From the NCBI GenBank assembly GCA_917880885.1, contig OU862907.1, forward strand, positions 67,141,072 to 67,205,071: a stretch of 64,000 bases of DNA, written 5' to 3'. A program made the position numbers and the translations under genes. This document shows, piece by piece, positions 42,335 to 53,415 of the stretch. Each line of letters starts with the position of its first letter. Positions within the stretch are counted from its first letter, which is position 1. The notes below the pieces were generated by a model, which worked only from the letters and a program-made list of their open reading frames with translations, was not told where the DNA came from and made no database searches. Source of the DNA: Limnephilus marmoratus. Its lineage: Eukaryota; Arthropoda; Insecta; Trichoptera; Limnephilidae.

Positions 42335-42712
42335 TGTTACGGGGCTTACATAGCAAGCAAGCGGGACCGTTAGTATTACCGTACGTGTAATTTTTAATAC
42401 AAGCCGGTGAGCGGAATTATTTTCCTCCACGCGATTAATGAGGCATTCTTATTGTCGGCACCCGACAAGTTCATTCCGGTGCGTCTCGTGCAGCGTAAAT
42501 ACTATCACCGATCGCCTCGATAATGTTCGGTAAACTTTCGCATAATTCGGACTACCGCGGAGACCAATCTCGCGACATTCTTGATTGAAATCTTTGGTGC
42601 ACTTTCGCATCACGTATCAAAGCTCGTTCCACATTAAATTCACGCGCCAATCGACAGAATTTTTTAAAACTTCGTCCCTTATAATAAATTAATACTACAC
42701 GACTGTCACAGC
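42335..42712 (+). mobile_element. putative LTR (+ strand gypsy-type element end)
   Basis: TGTTACGGGGCTTACATAGC starts after a purine-rich GGGGAGTGGAACTCCAAGAG. A following TTATAATAAATTAATAC and TGTCACA at 42706-42712 suggest the end. No second LTR in the window. Confidence 0.35.
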
Positions 42713-42937
42713 CATGATCTGGCCCAAAAGATCATGCCGGCGAGAGTGGATTCCATTCCCGGACCCGGAAAAGAAAAAAGCTGACCCCTTCCATAATGAC
42801 TTGTGTTGCCAGTCCTCCCGTTGTAACTATCAACCATTAATTAACTCAATAGTTCGTGTCGCTAGGTTCTACGTTATAAAGCAGTGTTCATATTTTAAAA
42901 TGAGAAAAGGTAATGATTTCAGCACTGCTTCATAACA
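42713..42937 (-). mobile_element. putative LTR start of the minus-strand gypsy element
   Basis: TGTTATGAAGCAGTGCTGAA immediately follows the polypurine tract at 42938. Its far end is not fixed; it abuts the oppositely oriented putative LTR at 42335-42712. Confidence 0.4.
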
Positions 42938-43985
42938 CCCTTTCTTTATTTATACAATACAATAAAATTTTAATTACATTAACATTAAAAATTATACCTA
43001 TCCGGTGGTTTGACAACTCTACCATATCTGGTAGTGTAAGGGTTGTTAATGTTATTTTCTCCCACCTCCAGCTGTCTCTCATCTCCAGCTTTTGCCTCTT
43101 CAAGTGCCGGATTAGATTGCATGATCATTATTAACGTTTGCATTATATCTCAGTTTTAAATGAATTCTATTTCGTCTGTACGTGATACCATAATAATCTT
43201 GAATAATGCAGGTTGTTTTACATTTTAATTTTTCTTTGACCGTAGCTGGTAAACAAGTAATTTTTGCGATTTTTCTTAAAGTATACATTATCTCCTGTTT
43301 GTAATATAGACATGGGTTTTGCATTAACATTATAATATTTGGAATTTTTTGCATTATTTTTTTCAATACACTTTCAGTAATCGGAAAATCTTACAACCTT
43401 CGGTTTTAATTTAATTTTAGCTAAGGGAATATTCATTCTCAAAGTTCTGGACATTAATAATTGAGCAGGTGACGGTAAATTAGCTTTGGGCGTTTTTCTA
43501 TAATTTTTTTAAGAATGTTTTTTTATAATTTTAACAGAACTCTCTGCCTCACCATTAGACTGTGGATGATATGGACTAGTAACTACATGTTCTAAAGACA
43601 TTGGTATTCCATGACGTGCAAAAACAGACTTTAAGTAAATTATTACATTTTTTGAAGTGGAATTATTATTGAGAAAAGCAGTTTCTATATACTTTGAATA
43701 ATAATCTGTTACAACAAGGTATGTTTGATTATCAAAATACATTAAATCAATAATTCGAGCGGTCAGTGGTCGAGTGGGCATCGCGTTTGGGTCCCACTCA
43801 GGCGTTCCGTGTTCGATTCCTCGGTTGGCTAAGTCCTCCGTCACGACTCAAGCAACATTTTCGGTTTACTGTAGTGGTAGTAGGAGATTTTCAAATATTG
43901 TCGGGTTATTCGTAACGCGGGAATGTTTGTCTTTCTTAAAAAAAAATACCTACTTGTGCCATGGAAACTTATTCATTTCATAAGT
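42938..43985 (-). pseudogene. gypsy-type integrase fragment with internal deletion; SINE inserted
   Basis: Minus strand: SMAQVGIDLM interrupted by the SINE at 43757-43948, then FDNQTYLVVTDYYSKYIETA, a gap, and TSPYHPQSNGEAESSVKIIK. The second catalytic Asp block (SDNG) is deleted. The C-terminal part (LPSPAQLLMSRTLRMNIPLA, LQTGDNVYFKK) continues with stops to the pol end NNPYTTRYGRVVKPPDRYNF, stop at 42987-42985. A polypurine tract AAAGAAAGGG (42947-42938) and TGTTATGAAGC (LTR start at 42937) follow. Confidence 0.75.
43757..43948 (+). mobile_element. tRNA-derived SINE, copy 2, inside gypsy integrase
   Basis: GAGCGGTCAGTGGTCGAGTG (A-box region), B box GTGTTCGATTCC at 43809-43820, body with GGTAGTAGGAGATTTTCAAA, A9 tail. 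About 85% like copy 1 by eye. Antisense to the integrase it splits. Confidence 0.8.
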
Positions 43986-44028
43986 TATTAGTGGTTCCTT
44001 CTGATTCGAAACTTTAAATTTATTGCAT

Positions 44029-44450
44029 ACTAGCTGGTCCCGGCATGCGTTGCTATGCCATTTAATAAAGAAATTGTTTCTCCGTGAGTGTCCTTTCCCA
44101 TTCGTCCCGTTCCCCTTCCTCCAACCCCTTCATCTCCTGCGTCCTGTTTCCCTCTCGCATTCCCACTTCGTCAGCTCCATCTTCCCTCTCCCCACTCCAC
44201 TCCCCCCCTTCCCCCGTCTCGCGATTCCCCCTCCCGATTTCCCCTCCCCCCTCACACGTCCCCTTCTCTTCCCGCGTTCCACTTCCACCTTCCCCGCCTT
44301 CCCTCTCCCCTTTCCCGCTCCCTCGTCCCGCCAACCCTCCTCCCGCGTTCCATATATTCAATCCCAGTACATTCAGTTTTTAAACAGTCCGCGTGCCACC
44401 TTTTACAATTTTTATTTAAATTTCCATTTTTCATGTACATGTATTAAATT
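44029..44450 (-). mobile_element. Helitron-like family H4, reverse copy
   Basis: ACTAGCTGGTCCC then GGCAT-GCGTTGCT-ATGCC is the reversed 3' hairpin and CTAGT end. The pyrimidine-rich 44090-44345 is the minisatellite read backwards. Several open frames of Pro/Ser/Phe here are artefacts of it. Confidence 0.7.
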
Positions 44451-44501
44451 TGGTACCTAACACAGGTACCCATTTAAAATATCTAAAAGTCTTGATTCGA
44501 T

Positions 44502-44930
44502 TCAAAATATTAGAGGAGTACCTATAGACTGGGAGGCGAGATAGGTAAACCCTACGTCATCGAGTACACGGATGAAACTACTTTGTAGTGATAATGGACA
44601 TCTAGAAAACCTTAAAAAAGCTGGTCTGCCGGTGCGCCTCTTAGCAGGAGCCGCGCAGTCATGGAAATAGTCAGCGATTTTTTTCGAAAAAATTACGTCA
44701 TCGAGTACACGAACGGGAATGGTCTCATATGATAAAGGTCGATTAGAAAATGAGAAAAAAACAGGTCTGCCAACCGGCAGCCTGGCACGTTCGCAGGCAG
44801 CCGGCGTCAAAGTGGGGTAAAAATTAGTAAATTTTACGTCATCGAGTACACGAATGAAACTAACGAATAACTATAGTCCAGATCATTCCATTTAAGAATT
44901 TCTTGGTCTGCCGACCAGCAGCCTGGCAGT
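44502..44930. repeat. tandem repeat, 141-bp unit, three copies
   Basis: GTCATCGAGTACACG begins at 44556, 44697 and 44838, exactly 141 bp apart; each is followed by GGTCTGCC..CCGGC/AGCAGCCTGGCA about 70-80 bp later. A 102-residue minus-strand frame with two VRVLDDV words runs through it but looks like a repeat product. Confidence 0.8.
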
Positions 44931-45830
44931 TTTTTGTGTACGATGTTTTAAAGTTTTTTTTTTATTTTTCTTAATTTTTCGTATATCTTTATTATTATTT
45001 TTATTTCACTATATTTTTAAAAACTTTGAATGCCATATTTTAAGAAAATAAACGAAAAATATTTTAAAAAATAATTTGAGAGTTTTGAGTGTACCGATCC
45101 GTCAGGCGAGCCTTTCGACGCCAAACCACTTACGAAACCTGCCGCGGTGCCCCTCACCGCTGTCGCGTGTTAATATTTTTGTACAAATTTATAATAATAA
45201 TAGTCCTTTTAAGATTGTCTAATAGTCTATAGTAGTTGGAAGTTCAAACAACAAACCCACCGTCGCCGTAAGAGCTGCGTTCGTCCGAAAAACGAAGGAA
45301 ATTTCCGAACCCCGTCCGTTTCATATCGGTTTCGCTTGTTCTGCTGCATCGATTACATCGAATACAAGATCGAAACTAACGAAAACCTGTAGTCTAGATC
45401 ATCTCATTTATGATTTCCTTGGTCTGCAGATCAGCAGCCTGGCAGTTTTTTTGTGTACGATCTTTTAAAGTTTTAATTTTCTTTTATTAAAAAAAATATA
45501 TTTTCAATACCTTTATTTTTATTTTTATTTGAAACTGGTTTCAAAAACTTAGAATGCAAAATTTTAAATAAAATAAGTTGTAATCATAAAAAAAAAATTG
45601 AGTGTTCCGAGTGTCCCCATCGGACGGGAGAGCCTTTCGACGCGAAACAACTTACTGGAAACTGGCCGCGGAGCCCTTCGCCGCCAACGCGAGCCCATAT
45701 TATTAAACAAATTTATCATAATAATAGTATTTTTAAGATAACCTAATAGTCTATAGTGGTTGGAAGTTCGAACAACCACCGCACCGTCCCATGAGAGCTG
45801 CGTTCGTCCGAAAAACATAAATACACACAA
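44860..45830. repeat. direct duplication of ~530 bp
   Basis: GTCTGC.GA.CAGCAGCCTGGCAG, GCGAGCCTTTCGACGCCAAA / GAGAGCCTTTCGACGCGAAA, TAATAGTCTATAGT.GTTGGA and GAGCTGCGTTCGTCCGAAAA occur in order at 44910-45295 and 45422-45823. Units about 80% alike by eye. Confidence 0.75.
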
Positions 45831-45869
45831 AATGGCCCTGTACACAACGTGGCCAACGTGGACTGGGAC

Positions 45870-46250
45870 CATAAGATTTTCGCCCATGACTTAACCGTAA
45901 ATAAACGGAAATGGTTAAAATTGACTAAAGATAGAGAAAGTTTATTTGTCTACCATAGACAATATTACAAAAATATAGGAATGCGGGACATGCGGGACGC
46001 TTTGGACGATTTGCGGGACTGTTTTGTTAAATATTTCAATGCGGGACTACAACCGTCAATGCGGGACGGTCCCGCACATAAATATACTAACCCCTAGATC
46101 TAGATCGATATCTTCGGGCCTTTTCCTTCTAACCGGTTTGTCATCAACACCATGGATGAACCCAAAAGGTGAACCGAAATGGCACTAATAGACTAAAGAT
46201 AGAGGAAGCTTATTTGTCTACCATAGACAACATAATCGCTCTCGTCCTGC
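45870..46250 (+). repeat. GCGGGAC-rich repeat, copy 1
   Basis: AAACGGAAATGGTTAAAAT, ATAGAGAAAGTTTATTTGTC and a run of ATGCGGGAC words, with the palindrome GCGGGACGGTCCCGC at 46062. Second copy at 62590-62860. A frame reading MRDMRDALDDLRDC comes from the repeated word. Confidence 0.7.
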
Positions 46251-46503
46251 TTTATTAATTCATTAGACCAATAAATTATTTAAAAAATAAAAATACTTGA
46301 AAGCAGAAAAATGTGAAAAGTTTTCCCAGGACAACAACGTTCCACCTGACAATGTCTGAGAAAATGAACGTTAAATTGTTTTTTTTACAGCTCATTTTCT
46401 AAGCAGGGAACTTTGGAAGATGGAAACTTGTTATCCTGAGGAAACAAAAAATCAAGAATAGTAAAAGAAAACCTTAAATTACTTGAAATACGAATCATCA
46501 TCA

Positions 46504-47025
46504 TCATTACATAGTATAAAATGAAGTCGCTCAAAATGGATGTGCGCGTTAATCTTTTAAACTACGAAACGGATTTTCATGCGGTTTTCACCAATAAATA
46601 GAGTGATTGAAGAGGAATGTTTATATGAATAATACATGTAAATTATATTAGAGAAAAGCTGAGAAATTCAAAGAAAACATATTTGTGTGCGATTTAAAAC
46701 GGCTGGCGGGCCGTACTATAGTCACTTTTGAAATTCGTTCTACGGAAGAAATTGGAAAATAGATGTCCTAGAGTAAGTAGGTATTTGATTTTCCCTTTTC
46801 AAATATCCAGTGTTGCATTGCAAGCATTGTATAATTAGTGGCGAGTTAATTAGTTTATATGTATAATACATGCTTATTATAGTAGAGAAAAGCCGATAAA
46901 TTCAATTATTCAATTCAGGCAGCGGGCAGCGGGCAGCTGGCAAGCGGGTGGTGTGGATTTTATAAAGATTGGGTAATGGCGTTGTGTTTCATTAGCCACA
47001 GCAACGTGTGGCCGGGTTTGCTAGT
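46504..47025 (+). mobile_element. Helitron-like family H2, forward copy, 522 bp
   Basis: Starts TCATTACATAGTATAAAATG after A; ends GCCACAGCAACGTGTGGC hairpin, CGGGTTTG, CTAGT (47021-47025) before T. Inverted relative to the 17256-17892 copy, with the same internal words. Confidence 0.82.
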
Positions 47026-47357
47026 TGCTTATAAAGGGAAAACATTTTCAAATAATGATTATGTTTTTGTTTATTTTTTATTAATCTGTTTTTATTAATT
47101 TAATAATAATATTATTGATTATATAATAATAATAAAATAAAAATATTATGGTTTTCTACAACAAATTTGCATTTTTCTGCTTGCTTGCTTAGAAAAATGA
47201 AAACTCATGGGTGCATGTATAAATACTTTTTGATTTTCAGAAAGACAATCGATAATAGCACATAAAAACACTGGGTCCGCTGGTAATATCGATGCTGGAA
47301 AGGGAAAATGGCTAAAGCGTCATACAGCCGTGACGTTAAAGATGAACAATAAGTTAT

Positions 47358-50286
47358 ACTAGGTTTTGCCCGTTGCAGCGGCAACTAACGGGTTAAAACA
47401 CTATGCGATTTGACGTGTGAACGTGGATGAAGCGAGGAGCGGGTGTGTGTTAAATTAAATATATGAAGAAACCTGAGGTTACAGTGACCTTTCAACGCAT
47501 GCCGGGTACCCGTTGTATATAATGTTATGTAGTGCAGCGCTTGCATTAAAATGTAATTTCCAAGGAATTTGAATGGAACCATTACAGTTAAGTTGACCCC
47601 GAGGTTACAGTGACCTTGCAACGCATGCCAGGTACCCGTTGTATATAAGATTCTCCCAGCCAGATTCTCACAACCCTTCGCTTTGCACCGCAGTGTGAGG
47701 AATAGATTCATACGTCCGTTACTCCTGGCCACACTGACCCCCCAGATTCCTACCCACCCCTCATACCCTTTTCCTTCCCATATTTTCTTCTCCTTCCTTT
47801 CCCTTAAAAAAACCCACCGCACAGCATCCTCAAAGATGACATAAGCCCTTAGGGAAATTGTTTTCCTCGGTTCCTCCTGCGTGGTTGTTAAAAAAAACTT
47901 CCATTTTTTCAAGTTAAGCTTAACGTTTTGTGAAAGTTCTGTTCAAATTCTATTCGAGTTCTGTAATTATTTATGATACCATAATTATTGGAAGGCTGTT
48001 TATCTCTCCAGCCAGATTCTCTCAACCCTTCGCCTTGCACCGCAGTGTGAGGAATAGATTCAAACGTCCGTCACTCCTGGCCACACTGACTACCAGATTC
48101 CTACCCACCCCTCATACCGTTTTCCTTCCCACATCTTCTTCTCCTTCCTTTCCCTTAAAAAACCCTCCACACAGCATCCTCAAAGATGACATAGGCCCTT
48201 AGGGAAATTGTTTTCCTCGGTGCCTCCTGTGTGGAGCTAATGTAAAAAAAAAGTTTAGCAATGCATAATTTCATGATGCCAGAGCTCAATATTGTATATA
48301 GAAACCAATTAATGGTTCCCGGGGTGGCGATTCCAATTCCACGTTGAATGATTATCATTAAAATGCAAAATACAAAAAAAGCGCTATGTAAATTTCATAT
48401 TTTTGAAAAAAATGATCCCATTCAACTTCTAGTAATTTCATCACATATTTTACAAAAAAAAAACATACGCAATATCATCAGAAGATTCTGAGTCGTTATG
48501 TGCAGTAGCCTACTCAGATTCTGAGTCGGTACCCACACATCTGTAAAAAAAAAAGTAATTAAAAATTTGTAAAATTTAGTATGTATATCCGAATGTAAAT
48601 GAAGCAATCTACGCTTTTTTCTGATGCGTAAAACAAAAACTTTAGCTATTCATTTGGACAGAAAATAAGATAAAAGTTCTCTCATACCTAGTACCTACCT
48701 ACTAACACACATAATATATCTGTGTTCCTAGTTACCTACGTATTTTTACAAAACAAATAATTGCACCAACCAATTACCCATGTAATTTAATTTTAGTTAA
48801 ATGTACAGAATAAATAGTTCCAATACACGTAGGTACTGAAGCATTTTTTAAAATTACATCTTTGATTACTTCCTTTTATTTTATATCATAATTTTAAAGT
48901 AAATAAGTTCCTACTCATAGTGAATATTGTCATTTGAATTAATAAGCAATAACATCTCTATGCGGCCACTCTGATTGGACATCGGAATAGAATTCCAATC
49001 TCTCTTCTGATTGGCTGAAAGCTAAAAAAGATAGGGTCCGCCAATATTTCCTTACTCATTTTAAACAAACACAATTTGATGAACAAATTATTATTTTTTT
49101 TTTAAATCGACCCTTTGATTTTATTTTTTGAAAATGTCATCTATCAAGTGTCCACCTTTCAAATTTAGCCACGCCAATACTATTTTCGTAATAAATAGTT
49201 ATTCAGAACGAAAAATGTATTGAAATTTAAAAAAAAACTACGTATCTCATTTTGAAAAAAAATTATACGCTGCGAAAATCTTTGTCGCAACGGCCCGACT
49301 CCATTTTCTAAAAACAAAAAAAAATAAGAAAACATTATTAATAATATTACAAAATTAATCAATATATTTCCAACGGTATTTTTTTTACCACCCTGCACTT
49401 ACATTCGTAAACACTGGCAAGCAACAAAAATCGGCATTATTTTAGTGAGAACGCATTAAGTACCTACCTACCTATCCTGTAATAAATAACATTCTATGGC
49501 GCCTTTATTTTCTAAGAACATTCTTCATAAGCCGGTAGGTACCTACCTCAAACATACCGGGAAAAATAATATTGGTGTAGGTAGGTACCTACGCTTATTC
49601 TCAATAAATACTTGGCGAATTTGCAATAATTCAATGGAATGGTAGGTACCTACCGCGTTATAAATTGTGTTGTTTTAAATTTTCATATGGCCAGCGATTT
49701 TTACACTCTCAAAGAATTTACGAACACGTTTTTGACATGAAAATGTGTAATTTTTGGCAGCATCTCCTGACATATTTTATATGAGAATCATATGTATTAT
49801 TGTTATTAAAAGTTGCGGAATTTTTCCGGCTATCGTATTTTAAAAAAACATCTAGCCCGGAATCGGTTTTTCGGCGGCAATGTCGTTTTCCGAAAAACAA
49901 CGACCCAAACCGCCGAGAGTTCCGTTTTGTTAGGCTAAAAATTTGACATCTAAGATTTTGACCATAGTCTTAGCATTTTCCTTTGTGGAAATTAACGGGT
50001 TTTTTGGTCATTTTTTTTTTTTGAAACGCTATCTGTCGGCGGGAAATACAACCCAGCCGAATCGAGTGATTCGAGTAGAGCTTCTAGTTTTCGCCGCCGA
50101 TTCGTATCGGAGAATAAATCCCTGTATATATTTCATTTTGTCGAAAAAAATTTACTCCCAGCTTCTTATCTGAATTTGCTTCAACCGAAAGTGAACCTTA
50201 AGGTGGGTGAAACGTAAAGGGCAGAGTGGTCGTTTTTCGCGTCAAGGAAAAAGTGCGCGGTCGATAAACTGTGTATTAATATATAT
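47358..50286 (-). mobile_element. Helitron-like array, unit A
   Basis: First of four head-to-tail units. Left end ACTAG (47358) with hairpin GTTGC-CGCT-GCAAC is the reversed 3' terminus. Then two ~125-bp tandem segments containing GCAACGCATGCC.GGTACCC, X1 repeats at 47640-47905 and 47985-48250, a middle with GGTAGGTACCTACC words and CCAAT boxes, and a right part Y (about 49690-50286) with TCTGTCGGCGGGAAATACAA. Ends at a (TA)n step. No coding region recognised. Confidence 0.6.
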
Positions 50287-53200
50287 ACTAGGTTTTGCCC
50301 GTTGCAGAAGCAACTGATGCGTTAAAACATTATGCGATTTGACGTGTGAACGTGGATGAAGCGAGGAGGAGTGTGTGTTAAATTAAATATATGAAGAAAC
50401 CTTAGTTCACAGTGACCTTGCAACGCATGCCGGGTACCCGTTGTATATAATGTTATGTAGTGCAGCGCTTGCATTAAAATGTAATTTGCCAGGAATTGGA
50501 ATGGAACCATTACAGTTAAGTTGACCCCGAGGTTACAGTGATTTTGCAACGCATGCCGGGTACCCTTTGTATATAATGTTATAATGTAAAGCAGGCGTTT
50601 GCAAGGCGCTTGTATTATAATATAGTTTTCAGGAACTTGGAATGGAACCATTACAGTTAAGTTGACCCCGAGGTTACAGTGATCTTGCAACGCATGCCGG
50701 GTACCCTTTGTATATAATGTTATAATATAAAGCAGGCGTTTGCAAGGCGCTTGCATTATAATGAATTTTCCCGGAACTTGGAATGGAACCATTATTGTTA
50801 AGTTGACTTCGAGGTTACAGTGATCTTGCAACGCATACCGGGTACCCTTTGTATATAATGTTATAATATAAAGCAGGCGTTTGCAAGGCGCTTGCATTAT
50901 AATGTAGTTTCCCGGAACTTGGAATGGAACCATTACAGTTAAATTGACCCCGAGATTACAGTGATGTTGCAACGCATGCCGGGTATCCGTTGTATATGAT
51001 GCTATAATACAGTGCATGCATTTGCAAGGCGCTTCAATTATAATGTAGTTTCCCGGAACTTGGAATGGAACTGTTACAGGTAAGTTGACCCCGAGGTTAC
51101 AGTGATGTTGCAACGCATGCCGGGTACCAGTTGTATATAATGTTATGTAGAAATACAAACCCCCAAACTTAACCTTTTTTGGATAACCAACACCTCTGCC
51201 ATAGGTCACCTCAAGTGGTTCGCTACGTTTGGTGATTTAGTAGGGGTGCCCGGGTTCATGGGGTGAGGTCTGTCTAGGTCTTGGAGGCGGATGCCCAGGA
51301 CACACTGAACCCCAGATTCCTACCCACTCCTTAAACCCTTTTCCTTCCCAGAACTCTCATCTCCTTCCTTTCCTAAAAAAAATCCTCCACACAGCATCCC
51401 CAAAGATGACATAGGACCTGAGTGAAATTATTTTCCCCACGACCTCACGTAAAAAAAAAATAATTAAATGCATATAAATTCACCTTTTCCAAAAAGCCAG
51501 AAATAATTGAAAAAAAACATGTTCTTAATATATTTTCCCTTGCTTAGTTCTGCACTCCTGGTATTTAACCTTTTAAAATTTTGTTTTATTCGAGTAAAAA
51601 AAGGAACAGAAAAAAATATTCTTTCAAAGCGTACTCTACTCCCTCCCCCCCCCTTCCTCCATCACGCAAAACCCCCTCCCGGGTTCCCCTCCCCCCTTCC
51701 CAGTTTACCCTCCCCCCACCCTGGTTTTCCTCCCCCCCTCCCTGGTTTTCCTTCCCCCCTCCCGCGCGTCATTAATTCCTTCCCGGTACATTTAGTTTTC
51801 AAACAGCTCGCGTGCCGCCTATTGAAATATTTTTACGGAAATTTCGTAATGCCAAAGCTCACCAGCCAATAAACAAACATAACAAAAAAAGAATTATTCA
51901 ATTTGGTGTAGTCTTTCGGAAGTTATACGCGAACATACATTTCGACGATTCATTTTTATGCAAATTTGATAATGCCAGAGCTCACCAGTAGTTTTATACA
52001 AAATTTTGTCTTAACAGTGTCGAAGACAACAAAAAAAGAATTATTCAATTTGGTGCAGTCTTTCGGAAGTTATGCGCGTACATTCATTTCCGCGATTCAT
52101 TTGTATGCAAATTTCATGATGCCAGAGCTCACCAGTAATTTTATACAAACTTTGTCCCAACAATAAGGAACGCAACAAAAAAAGAATTATTCAATTACGT
52201 GCAGTCGTTCTGAAGTTATGAGCGTACTTACATTTCGGCGAATCATTTTTAAACAAATTTCGTTATGCCAGAGCTCACCAGTAATTTTATTCAGATCTTC
52301 CCTAATAATAACAATTACAACAAAGAAAGAATTATTCAATTTGGTGCATTCGCTCGGAAGCTATGCGCATATATAGATTTCGGCGATTCATTTTAAACAA
52401 ATTTTATAATTCCAGACCTTGCCCGAACAATAACGAAACCAACTCAAAAAGAATTTTTCAATTTGGTCCAGTCGTTCGTGAGCTATAATTTATAGACGAT
52501 ACCCGTGGGTAATTTATCCGTTTATGTAATTTTCAGGGTACCTATCTAGTTCATCAAAATATTCTAAAACAATATTTTATTTAAATGGCAAGACAACCGT
52601 TAAACTTTGTCGTAACCACCTCAAGCAAAGCCTGAAAATCGAACACCTGCTTCGGTTTTAGAGCATTTCCCATACAAATAACGTCAGCTATCGGTGTCTT
52701 GGCCCGGCTAAAAGGTGGTTTTGCATATCGATCCATGTTCAGTATTGCAAGGTTTGAGAAAATTAAATAAATATATCAAATATCTACCGATTTTACAGGC
52801 TGAAAACAATGTGCATTTTCGATGTTATTGGATTTTTCGCAAATGTCAAATATAATTTCAAAGTTTGACGCGATATTGCGAAACATTTTGAATGGGAAGC
52901 TACACATGTTTTTATATTTAAAGTTTTTAAAACTTGTATATTTTATGATTATTTGAAAATATCTCTTGCAAAATGTTTTTTTCGCGACAATCTACGACCT
53001 CGCAAAGGGCCTTTAAAATGTCAATTTTTCCAAGCTCTTTTCGGGAAAGCCGTTTAATTGATTCGAATAAATTTCTCCTAAATACCTGTATAAAGGAAAA
53101 TTTGTGTGGAAATTAACGGGTTTTTTTGTCATTTTTTTTTTCAAACGCCATCTGTCGGCGGGAAATACAACCGAGCCGAATCGAGTGATTCGAGTAGAGC

Positions 53201-53415
53201 TTCTAGTCTTCGCCGCCGATTCGTATAGGAGAATAAATCCCTGTATATATTTCATTTTGTCGGAAAAAAATTACCCCCAGTTTTCATTCGGAATTTGCTT
53301 CAACCGAAAGTGAACCTTGAGGTGGGTGAAACGTAAAGGGCGTACTGGTCGTTTTTGCGTCAACCAAAAAGTGACCTTTTCCTGACCTATCCCAAAACCA
53401 AACAATACTATATAT
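50287..53415 (-). mobile_element. Helitron-like array, unit B
   Basis: ACTAG at 50287, hairpin GTTGC-TTCT-GCAAC, six tandem GCAACGCATGCCGGGTACC segments (50420-51125; these make a 295-residue open frame that is repeat, not gene), X1 at 51177-51460, an H4-like pyrimidine tract (51640-51780), then ~125-bp tandem units with ATGCCAGAGCTCACCAGTA (51850-52480), and Y at 52990-53415. Confidence 0.6.

Noticed and set aside
44023..44460. 145-residue Pro/Ser/Phe-rich protein and overlapping Gly-rich frames
   Set aside because: Low-complexity pyrimidine tract of the H4 element; the same kind of false frames occurs at 16261, 27592, 38418 and 51507.
50322..51209. 295-residue minus-strand open frame with repeated YTTGTRHALQ.HCNLGVNLTV
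   Set aside because: It is the translation of six ~125-140 bp tandem repeats; repeat length kept the frame open. Shorter versions at 47385, 53450 and 57386 come from the same repeat.
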